Source: Ilumatobacteraceae bacterium
GTDB lineage: Bacteria; Actinomycetota; Acidimicrobiia; Acidimicrobiales; Ilumatobacteraceae
Length of the DNA stretch: 64,000 nucleotides
NCBI GenBank assembly: GCA_033344875.1
Contig: JAWPMO010000001.1
Coordinates: forward strand, 186,001 to 250,000
Direction: 5' to 3'
The translations under genes and the position numbers were made by a program. The notes below the pieces were generated by a model. It saw only the letters and a program-made list of their open reading frames with translations. It made no database searches and was not told the origin of the DNA. Each line of letters opens with the position of its first letter. The first letter of the stretch is position 1. Shown in pieces: positions 51,165 through 63,100 of this stretch.

Positions 51165-54100
51165 ATGGGCGACACTGCGGGCGCAGCGATCGGATCGACG
51201 ACCGGCCGAGAGCTGATCACACGGCGACGGAGCCCCGACCTCCGCGGACCCCTGATCTCACTGGTGGTCGCGGCACTCGTCACGTCGGTGTCGACCGTCG
51301 TGCCCGCACTGCTGCCGAACGATCCGAGCAGCCCCGCCGCCGAACCGGCTGCGACCGCTGCGGCGACTGCGCAGGTGCTCCCGCCAGGGACGGTTCCCGA
51401 GGGCCTCACGCTCGACGAGTGGACCACGATCCGGCGCGAGGTCGCCGCCGCCGAGGCCGTACGTGTCGAACCGGCGCCGGTCGTTCGGTCGGCGGCGCCC
51501 GTTCCCGAGTTGTCGTCCGGGTCGGCGCGAGCCGAGTTCGTCGCCGGCGCAGCCGTGGTCACCGTCGGCTCCGGGCCGGAGGTGTCGTTCACGACGAGCC
51601 GGATCGGAGACGTCGTGCCGGTGGCGACCGCACCGTCGGTCGCCGGCGACCGGGTCGAGTTCGTCCATCGGGCCACGGTGACCGAGTGGTTCCGCGAAAC
51701 CACGGCAGGTCTGCAGCAGGGCTTCACCATCGGCGCGCCCACGTCGGCGGACCCGCGAGTCGAGATCGAGGTCGCCGTCGACGGTGGCACGCCACGGCTG
51801 GTCGACGAGCAATCGGTGACGATCGACCGGGTCGGCGCAGCGCCGCTGGCGTATCGCGAGTTGATGGCGTGGGACGCCACGGGAACGCCACTGCCGGCCG
51901 CGATGTCGGTCGTCGGCGACGTGATCGTGTTGACGGTCGACACGACCGGGGCCACGTATCCCGTCACCGTCGACCCGATCATCTCCGAGGACACCAAGTT
52001 GCTGCCGGCGGCCGACGCCGCCGGCGACCTGATGGGCGAGGTCGTCGCGATCGACACCGACGCGCCCGGTGGTGCGATCGCTGTCGTCAGCGCCACCGGC
52101 GACGACGACCTCGGGCCGCAGACCGGCGCGGTGTACGTGTTCCGCGAGGCCGGTGGCACCTGGGACCGCGAAGCGACCCTGTTCAGCCCGGTTCCGGCCG
52201 CCGAGCAGTTCGGTGGGGCGCTCGCGGTGAGCGGCGATGCGATCGCCGTCGGGGCCCCGGGGGCCGACGGCGAGGCCCAGGACAGCGGTGCCGTCTACGT
52301 CTACGAGCACCTCGGCGGTGGCAACTGGGCCGTCGACGAAGTCCTCTACGAGTGCGACCTCGGCTTCGAGACGTCGTGCACCAACACCGGACCGTTCCCG
52401 GCCGCGGGTGAGACCATCGACAGCTACGCCGGTCGCGCGTTCGGTCGAGCCCTCGCATTCGACGGCAGCGGAACGCTGCTCCTCGTCGGCGTGCCGGGTG
52501 GCGGTCTCGCGCCGGCCGACAACGGCACCGCATATCTGTACGAGCTCTCCGGTGGCGACTGGTCGACCGACACCCAGATCATCTCGCCGGTCGACACCGG
52601 CGCCGATGCGTTCGGCTGGGCGGTCGACATCGACGCCGACGGTCTCAACATCGTCATCGGCGCTCCCGACCACGACAATGCCGGCGTTGAGGACTCGGGT
52701 TCGGCGTGGTGGTACCAGTGGAACGGCGCGATCGTGAGCGCGACACCGGACGAGCTCGCCGATGTGTTCGATCCGCTGGCGCCGGCTCGCGGCGACTTCG
52801 AGGATGACTTCGGTGCCGACGTGTCGGTCGCCCAGGATGCGGACGGCGACATGATCGCGTTGATCTCGCGACAGACGATGAAGACCGAGTTCGACTTCGG
52901 TTCGCCGGGGTCAGGCACGTCGACATTCCGTGTGGGCAGTGGCATTTCGCCGAGTGGAACGAGCCGGGGATGGTTCACGTCGAGCTTCAGTCCTGACGGG
53001 GCCTCTCGGCGGGACTCGGTCGACACCGACGGCGTGGCACTCGTCGACGGCTTCCCCACCTATCTGAGCGGCGCCAACAACGGGTTCGTCGGGGTGCAGA
53101 CCTGGGACGCTGCCACCAACACGATCGCGACCTCCGATGCGATCCCGCAGGGCGTCGGCGATCGACGCGGGTTCGACGTGGCGGTCGACGCCGGCACCCT
53201 GGTCACGGGTGCTCCGTGGGCGTCGGCTGACGGAGTTCGGTCCGGTGAGGCGACTGTCTGGGGCGTCGATACGCCCGACACGCTCGTCGCGACCTTGTCG
53301 GGCGAGACCGACGCGCAGGACGATCGGTATGGCTGGGCCGTCGACGTCGACGGTGACCTGATGGCCGTATCGGCGATCAACGACGACCTGTTCGCCCCCG
53401 ACGGCGGCACCGTCTACCTGTACGTGCGCGACGGCACATCGTCCGCCTGGGAACTCGACGCGACGTTGTCGTTGGTCGAGGTGGTGCCCGGCGACCGCGC
53501 CGGCGAGGCCGTGGCGGTGTACGGCGATCGGGTCGCGATCGGTTCGTCGAATCGACTGAGCGGATCGACCAAGCCCGGTGTGGTCGACGTGTTCCGGCGG
53601 GTCGGCCCGGGCTCCTGGGTCCCGGTCGGCGCGACGATCAGCGGCGGCTTCGTGCCCGACGCGTTCGGTGCCTCGGTGGCCTTCCAGGACGAGAACACGC
53701 TCGTCGTCGGCGCCCCGCAGAGTGGTGGCACGGGTGCCGTCTTCCAGGTCACCTGGGACGGGGCGGCGTGGAATCCTCCCGTCGAGCTGTCCACGACCAA
53801 CCCGCCGGCGGCGGGTGATCAGATGGGCTACTCGGTCGCCGTCAGCCAGGAGGAGTCCGGTGATCACGTCATCGTCGCCGGAGCGCCCGGGTACGACCGC
53901 ACCTCACCGGATGCGGCCGTCGACAGCGGAGCGCTCCAGATCTTCCGGGACGAGGGCCTCGGCGCACAGCCGCTCCAGCTCGTCGAGACCGGTGCGCAGT
54001 GGGGGACGGGCGATCGTGTCGGTTCCGCTGTCGCCAGCGATCGGGGCTTGCTCGCGGTCGCCGGTGTTGCGAACGAGCAGTCGGGAGCGAACCTGCAGGC

Positions 54101-57100
54101 GTACCTGCTCGAGCCGATCGGTTCGAACTTCCTGATCGCCGGTTCGTTCGTCGCCGAGCTCGGCACCGACATCGATGCCAACCCGAATTCGTACGTCGAC
54201 CTCGTCGGCCGCAACCTGTTCCTCGGTCGCCCGGGCGGCGGTGGTCAGGTCGGCATCTTCCGTGACGTCGACGGACTCGGTTTCCCCACCGCCCCGGTCG
54301 ATCAGTTCATCCCGGCCGGTCGTCAGCTCGGCGACGCGATCGGCTTCGCGCTCGCCGCCGACGGACGCACGCTCGTCGCCGGCGGCTACGGCGACGACGA
54401 TCTCGCCGCCGCGACGGTCGTCGACGGCGACTCCGGAGCGGCCTACTCGCAGCGTTTCCTGGCACTGTCGCACACGTTCGTGGGGCCGGGGATCGGCTTC
54501 GGCACCGCGGACAACTGGGACACGGGCCTGGTGCCCGGACCGAACGACGTCGCCATCATTCCGCCAGGAGGCGTCGAGGTCGGCGTGTCCGGAGCGCAGT
54601 CCGTCGGATCGCTCATCGTCGGCGCCGGCTCGACGGTCACGGTCGAAGAGGGCATCGGCAACTCGCTCACGCTGACGGGCGGCATCGACGGGCTCACGTC
54701 GGTGAACGAGGGCACGATCGAGTTCCAGGCCGCCGCCACGATCGACGGCCAGCTCATCAACCGCGGCTCGATCGTGTTCGGCGGCACGGCGTCGTACCTC
54801 GTCGGCGGCGACGGCGCGATCGACAACGAGGCGTCGATCGACGTGATCCACAACGGTCCCGGCGTCACGACGAGTGCCGGGTTGACGATCGGGACCTACT
54901 CCTCGTCGAACCTGTTCGTCACCGTCGGTCGGCTCACGATCCAGTCCGACTTCATCAACGACGCCCAGATCGCGGTCGCTACCGGGGCCACGCTGAGCAC
55001 GACGGGAGCGGTCACGTTCACGTCGAACAGCTCGATCGAGTTCGAGATCGGCGGCCCCGGCGCCGGCGGGAGCGCCAATCACGGTCAGCTGACCGCCACG
55101 AGCGGCATCGACATCGCCGGCACGTTGTCGACCTCGTACAACGGCTACGTGCCGATCGACGGCGACGAGTACGCCGTCATCATCGGATGTGATTGCCCGG
55201 GCGACACGTTCGACGTGTTCGACATCGACCCGTTGACCGCCGACATCGGCTTGAACAACATCCTGCTGTCGGCGTCCGCGCCGCCGGCGGGCCCGCTGAC
55301 GGTCGATACGGTGGACGACACGATCGCCGCCGACGGGTCCTGCTCGCTGCGCGAGGCGATCACGGCCGCCAACGCCGACTCGGTCGGCGGTGACTGCGGT
55401 ACGGCTTCAGGCGCCGACTACATCGACTTCGCCGTGAGCGGCAACATCGAACTGGGCACCCGATTGCCGACCATCACCGATGAGGTGTTCATCGACGGTT
55501 CCGGCCAGACGGTCGTCATCGACGGGCTGGCGAGCACCGACGGTGACGGCACCGCGATCCTCCTCGTCGATCCGGCGGGGACGGTCACGCTGTCGAACCT
55601 GACGGTGACCCGCGGCGGGCCCGCTACCTGCGCGGTCGGAACGGACACCTGCGGAGCCGTCCAGAACTACGGCAGTCTCACGATCGAGGACTCGACGTTC
55701 TCCGATCACCTGGGTGGCGGGCTCACCAACGGCATCGCGGTCACGAACCGCGGCGGTGGCGATCTGACGATCAACCGGAGCACCTTCGTCGGCAACGCAG
55801 GCGGTTCCTCCGGTGCGATCTTCAATGCCGATGCCGGGACGACGCTCACGATCGACAACTCGACGTTCTCGGACAACACTGCCGGTGGGGCCGGAGCGAT
55901 CTACAACGCGTTCGGCGCGACGACGACGATCACCAACAGCACGTTCGTCGGCAACGGTGGCGACGCCACGATCAGGAACGCCGGCGGCTCGCCGGCGATC
56001 GTCCTCCGGAACACGATCGTGACCGCCGCTGCCGGCGGACCCGCCTGTTCGGCGGTCGACCCGATCTCGGCGGACCCGTTCAACTTCGACACCGACGGCT
56101 CGTGCGGCGGTGCCTCCACCGCGTCGATCGGCGAACTCGGCCTCGGATCGCTCGCCGACAACGGTGGTCCGACCGAGACGATCGCGCTGCAGCCGGGGAG
56201 CGTCGCGATCGATGCGGCGTTCTACCCGTACTGCTCCGAGGGCGAGATCGCGAATCAGGATCAGCGTGGCGAGTTCCGCCCGCAAGGCCTCGGATGTGAC
56301 ATCGGAGCGTTCGAGGCGCCCGGAACCCCACCGGCCAACAAGGTGACGTCCGGCAATGCGGGACGCGACCGGTTCGGTATCGACGTCGACGTCGACGGCG
56401 ACACGGCCGTCGTCGCGGAGGTCGACCAACCCGGCGAGGCGAGTTCGGTCTGGGTGCTGACCCGCGACGGCGGCACTGGCAGCTGGTCGATCACACAGCG
56501 GCTGTCGCCCGGGTCGATCAGTTCCGGCGTCGTCGACGTCGCCATCGCCGACGGTGTGATCGCCGCGGTGGCGGAGAACGGTGCGGTGCAGATCTGGGAA
56601 GACTCCGGCACACTCCTCGATCCGTTCGTGACGGCGCCGTTCACTGCCGGTCTCGGCCAGATGCGCTCGGTCGACACCGACGGAACCGGAGTCTTCGCGG
56701 CGGGGCCGCTCGGCGGCACCCTCTGGACCCCGGACATCAACGGAACATGGCAACCGGTCAGTTCCTCGGCCATCGTGACGACCGATTACGGCAGCGCCGT
56801 GTCGATCGACGGCGGCACCATCGTCGTGGCGGAGAACGACGCCGTCGCCGTGACCGACGGGCGGGTCTTCGTCTACTCCCGCTCCGGATCATCGTGGAGC
56901 GGCGCCGCCGGGCTCGGTGGCTCGACCGACGTCCTGACCGCACCGCTCGCGGCGGCGACTGACGGCTACTTCGGGTCGTCGGTCGCGGTCCAGGGATCCA
57001 CCCTGGTGGTCGGTCAGGATCTCGAGGACAACGACCCCAGCGACCCGCGGGGTGCGCAAGCCGACGCCGGTGCGGCGTGGGTCTACAGCGGGGAGCCCGG

Positions 57101-60100
57101 CGCATGGAGCGCTCCGGCGAAGCTGGTTCCGGCAGACAACGACACCGCCAACCGGTTCGGCTGGTCGGTCGCGATCGACGGGGCGAGCATCGTGGTGGGT
57201 GCGTCGGGCGCCGAGGAGCTCGGTGTCCCAACGCGCAACGGGGCCGCCTACCTGTATCGCCGGACGCCGGGCGGACTCTGGATCGAGGCCGACACGCTGC
57301 GTGCCGCCGACGGCCAGGGCGCGTCCAGCTTCGGCACCGGTGTCGCGGTGTCCGGGAACAGCGTGATCGTGGGCGCTCCGCTCGACGACAACGACAACGG
57401 CGTCGACGCCGGCGCGGCGTACCTCTTCGACGTCGTGCTCCCGGACGATCCCGAGCTGGACTTCGACCTGTCGCTCGATTCATCACCGATCGTCAACGTC
57501 GCCCCCGCCGGCCTCGCCGTGGCGGAGTTCAGCGGCGCCGCGCTCGAACGCAACGCTGCGTCGAGCGCGACCGTCGCGGCGTCGCCGCTGTCGGCGATCG
57601 ACGTGCAGGACGCACCGTTGTCCGCCATCGAGATCGGTTCCACCCCGCTGTCGGCGATCGTGCTCGAGTCGACGCCGCTGTCGGCGATCCCGCTGTCGGC
57701 GATCGACATCGACGGAGGCTGGGACGACCTGATCGCCGGGACGACGCTGGCCGACGTGCCGTTCTCCACGCTGACCTTCGACGATGCCCTGCTCGACCCG
57801 GCAGTGAACGCCGCGATCCAGGCCGCGCCGCTCTCCGCGATCGATGTGAACGGCACGCCCCTGTCGGCGATCCCGTTGAGCGCGATCGCCCTCGGCTCGA
57901 CGCCCTTGAGCGCGATTCCGCTGAGCGCGATCGGTTCGTCGTGGTGCGACATCGTGACGGCACACGTCCAGGACGTGAGCTGTACCGCGGGGTCCGACGA
58001 CGTCGGGATCAGCCTGCTCGAGGCCACCTTGCGTGGCGTCCCGCTGTCGGCGATCCCGCTGTCGGCGATCCCGCTCAGCGCGATCGACTTCTCCGACCCG
58101 ACCGTCGCGGCGTCGCCGCTGAGCGCGATCCCGCTGAGCGCGATCAACCTGAACGCCTCGCCGTTGTCGGCGATCCCGCTGTCGGCGATCCCGCTGAGCG
58201 CGATCGGCCCGACGAGCACGCCGCTGTCGGCGATCCCCTTGAGCGCGATCGGCCCGGCCAGCACGCCGCTGTCGGCGATCCCGTTGAGTGCGATCCAGGT
58301 GGGGACCACGCCGTTGTCGGCGATCCCGCTGTCGGCGATCGGCACCGACGAAGCGACGCTGGCCGACATCCCGGTCGCGATCCCGCTGTCGGCGATCCCG
58401 CTCAGCGCCATCGACGTGCAGGGTGCGCCGCTGTCGGCGATCCAGGTCCAGGGTGCGCCGCTGTCGGCGATCCCGTTGTCGGCGATCGCTCTGGCCGACA
58501 CGCCGCTGTCGGACATCGAGTTGAGTGCGATCGGGGCGACCGACTGGTGCGCCGTGCTCGCCGACATCGACGCCGGCTTCGACTGCACCACCGGTGCCGA
58601 CGTCGACACCACGACTCTGCGCGAGCTGTCGGTCCGGGGCGTGCCGTTGTCGGCGATCCCGTTGAGTGCGATCCCGCTGTCGGCGATCCCGTTGAGTGCG
58701 ATCCCGCTGTCGGCGATCCCGTTGAGTGCGATCCCGCTGTCCGCCATCCCGCTGTCGGCGATCCCGTTGAGCGCCATCGATCTGCAGGACACCCCGTTGT
58801 CGGCGATCGACCCGGGTGCATCTCCGCTGTCGGCGATCCCGCTGAGCGCGATTCCGCTGAGTGCGATCGACGTGCAGCGGTCGCCGCTGAGCGCGATCCC
58901 GCTCAGCGCCATTCCGTTGAGCGCGATTCCGCTGAGTGCCATCCCGCTGAGTGCCATCCCGCTGAGTGCGATCCCGCTGTCGGCGATCCCGCTGAGCGCC
59001 ATCCAGGTGAACGGCACGCCGCTGTCCGCGATCCCGTTGAGCGCGATCGACGTGCAGGGTTCACCGCTGAGTGCGATTCCACTGTCGGCGATTCCGCTCA
59101 GCGCCGTCGACTGTGGCGTCGCCAACTGCGCGACGCAGACGCTCGGCGAGGCGGCCGCCGCCGGAGCGATCGTGCCGTCGACCGATCTCGGCGACGTCCA
59201 GTCGGGTTCGTCGGGTGTGCGGCTCGGTGAACTGATCCCGTTCCTCCCTGACGTCGTCGCCGCTGACGTCGTCGCCGCCCTCGAGGCCCTCGGGCTCACG
59301 ATGGACGACCTGACGACGCTCGACGACCTGCAGCTCGGCGACATCGCCGGCCTATCGCAGCTCGACGACATCACGCTGGCCGACATCGAGGTCGCGCTGT
59401 ACCACGTGCGCATCGCCGACCTGATCGGCGCGCTGGTCGATCCGACCTCGGGGCGCACCTTCAGCGCATCCGAGACGGAGGCGGCGCTGCGCGAGTCGGT
59501 CGACGATGTCGGGCTCACGTTCGGTGAGCTGCTGTCGTTGGGCGACGTGACCGTCGGCGAGCTCGTCGACGGTGGTCTCACGATCACCCTCGACGACATC
59601 GAGCCGATCCTCGGATTCATCACGATCCAGGCCCTGGTCGACTACCTCGGCGCCACCGGTGGCGCCACCACGCTGACGCTCGGCGACCTCACGGCCGAGC
59701 AGCTCGGTCGACTCACCCTCGCCGACCTCTTCGGCCGCGGCATCGACGAGTTCGACTCCCTCGATCTGGGCGATCTCCTCTCGCAGATCCAGGACGAACT
59801 CGAGGCGTTCAGCCTCGGTGACCTGCTGCTGCTGCTCCTCGACGCCAGCTCGCTCAACTTCGGCGGTGCCGACTTCGAACACATCGACATCGCCGAGCTC
59901 CCGGCGTCGACGATCCCGGCGGTGTCGTTCTCGGCGTCGTTCACGTCGTCGTCGCCGGCCGGCAGGGCGTACCCGGTCGAGCTCGAACTGTCGATCCCGA
60001 GCTCCGCGAGCTACGTGCCCGGCTCGGCGGTGCTGACCACGACCGACGGAGGCCTGCCACCCGTCGTGGCACCGCTCGAACCGGCCGTGGTCGACAACGA

Positions 60101-63100
60101 GCTGCGATGGTCGTTCACGGCGGTCGGTTCCGACGTCGACTACGAGATCGCCTTCGAGGTCAAACCGCAGGTGACCCTCGGCTCGACGGTGCTGCAGGGG
60201 GCCGCTCGGCTCGTCGGCACGGACATCGTGGTCGGTGCGACGTCGGCGGTGTCGGTGGCCGAGGGGCTCGAACCGAACGACTTCCCGCCACCCGAGGTGA
60301 CGCCCCTCGTCGCGGACACCATCTATCTGACCTACATCCCCGACTCGACCGACATCGACGTGTTCGAGATCACGCTGGCCGACCGAGACGTCCTCTCGCT
60401 CGAGCTGTCCAACCTGAGCGCCGACTTCGACCTCGCCGTCTATGTCGACGGGTCGACCACGGGCGCCGTCGGCACGCCGCTCGCGGTGCCGGGTCCCGAG
60501 GATCCGATCGTGCCGTTGACCGATCCCGACCAGACCGGCGCCGACGCCGAGGTGCTCGACGACTTCGTGCGGCTCGACCACATCGACCCCGATCTGGAAC
60601 TGATCGAGGTGTCCAACGCTCGCGGGGTGGAGAACGAGCTGATCGTCACCGAGCAGCTCCCGGCCGGCACGTACTACGTGCAGGTGTACGGCGCGAACGG
60701 CGCCACGTCGCCGCAGCCCGCCGCGCTGCAGGCCAGGGTCGACTCGGCGGAGACCCGACCGGTCTGCCAGGCGGTCGGCCAGCTGCCCACCGCCCCGTTC
60801 GGAACCACGAACGGCATCGGGGTCACGACGAACACCCTGTTCCTCGTCAACGAGATGCGTCTCGAGCAACTCCACAGCAGCGCCGAGCGAGCGGCCGTCA
60901 TGGCCGAACTCGACGCCCTCGTCGCCTACCTGGAAGCCAACCCGGCGCTCGGGATCGACCCGGCGGTCGTCGCCGTCGACGGGTTCGCCGACATCCGAGC
61001 TGCCTACGACGCCTGGGACGACCCGACGAACCTCGACGACGCCTGCGATCCCGAGGTCGCCAACGCGATCGTCAGCGAGATCAACACCGAGGTGATCGAT
61101 CCGATCCGCGATCAGATCGAGTACATCGTGATGATCGGGGGCGACGACCAGATCCCGATGGCTCGCCTCGCCGACGGCACGGCGATCGCAAACGAGTACG
61201 ACTATCGCCACGAGTTCGACGGCGACCTCACCGGGGCCGACCCCGATGCCGCCAACTCGTTCACCTCGGCGTTCTGGGAGAGCCGCTTCCTGTCCGACGA
61301 ACCGTACGGTGAGTCGTCGGCCCAGAGCCTCGGCAACCGCTATCTGTACGTGTCCGACGCGGCGCTCGGACGTCTCGTGGAGACGCCCGATCAGATCGTT
61401 CGGTCGCTCGCCGACTTCCGGATCCACCAGGGCACGCTCGACATCTCGACCGGTGCCGTCCTCGGCTACGACTTCTTGTCCGACGGTTCGGCGGCGGTGG
61501 CCGACGAACTCGAGTCGATCAGCACCACCATCTCGACCGACCTGGCCGACGGGATCGACAGCACCGACGGACTGCCGTGGGATCGTGTCGACGCGCAGGA
61601 CGAGCTCGTCGCTGCCGGTCAGAACGCACTGATCTCCCTGAACGCCCACTTCGACCACTATCGGGCGCTGCCGGCGAACGGCGACCAGAAGCAGAACTTC
61701 ACCGACAACCTGATCGCCTCGACGGTCCCCGGACTGCTGGGGCCCGACGGGCTCGCTCAGTCGCTGATCTTCTCGATGGGCTGCCACAGCGGCCTGGCCG
61801 TGCCCGACGGCCTGATCGGGGAGGACAACACCGACTGGGCACAGCAGATCAGCGGGGTCGGGGGCATCTACATCGCCAACACCGGCTTCGGCTACGGCGA
61901 CACCGAAACGGTCGCCTACACCGAGCAGTTGATGGCGCTGTTCGCCCGGTACGTGACCTCACCGGTGCTGGTCGACGGCGCGTCGACGACGGTGGGTGAG
62001 GCCTTCAAGGTCGCCAAGAACCGGTTCATCGCCGATCTGGCCGTGCTGTCGGTCTACGACGAGAAGGCGATGATGGAATCGACCTTCTACGGCCTGCCGT
62101 TCTACCGCACGGCCCTGCCGGCTGCCGCGGCACCGCCCGTGCCGGTCAACCAGCCGGTGATCAACGCCTCGGGCGACCCGGTCGTGTCGTACACGATCAC
62201 GGCGCCCAACGACCGCAACCAGACCGATCGCGGGGTGTACTACTCCAACCCGACCCCCGACGGCGGCGAGTCGATCATCGTGGCCCCCGGCCGGCCGATC
62301 CAACCGTCGTCAGCGGTCGACGTCTCGGTCGTCGACCCGGCCAACCCCGACGACCTCGCCCAGGTCGCCCACGGCGCACTCATCGTCGACATGGTCTCGA
62401 ACTACGCGCTCGAACCCGACCCGGTGATCGCCACACCGATCTTCGACGAAGCCGATCAGGGCCCGGAGCCGGGGATCGGCGAGCAGACGTTCCCGGCCGT
62501 ACCGGTGAAGCTGAGTACGTACGAGTCGATCGTCGGCACGCGCCAGCAGTTGGTCGTGGCGACGGGCCGGTACCGCTCCGACGCCCAGTCGCAGCGGCTC
62601 GACAGCGACATCGACGTGCTGGTCAACTACGCGCCGGTCGGCGAGACCGATTTCGAGGAGCCGACGATCTCGAACGTGACCTCGACCGTGGCCGACGGTT
62701 TGCTGTCCGTGTCCTTGACGGCGACCGATGCCTCCGCCGTCGATCGCGTCCACGTGCTGGTCGGCGAGAACCCCGGCTCGGCCACCGTCGACTGGCGCGG
62801 ATTCGACCTGTCGCCGGCCGGTGCGTCGCGCTGGACGGGGTCGATCGCGCTGGCGGCGTCGACGACCGACGTCGAGTTCCTCGTCCAGGCCCAGGACACG
62901 GTCGGCAACGTCGGCTACGCGACGAACAAGGCGACCAACTTCAGTCAGAGCGCCACGCCGCCGACCCCGCCGCCGCCCACCCCGGGCCTCGTCGTGACCG
63001 TCGACGACTCGAATCTCGACGTGGCGTCCGGTTGGTACACCGGTGCGGTCGAGGTCGCGGTCGAGGTCGCTTCGGGATCGGCGACCGCCCAGTACTCGGT

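Noticed and set aside
57585-59108. CRISPR array or DNA tandem repeat
   Set aside because: The periodicity is 15/30 bases with freely varying synonymous codons and no constant-length unique spacers. It is a protein repeat.
57248-59623. A 791-residue minus-strand frame across the PLSAI array (GIADSGIALSG repeats)
   Set aside because: It is the mirror reading of a repeat whose plus-strand frame continues 6 kb on both sides with recognisable domains. Codon-position GC favours the plus strand.
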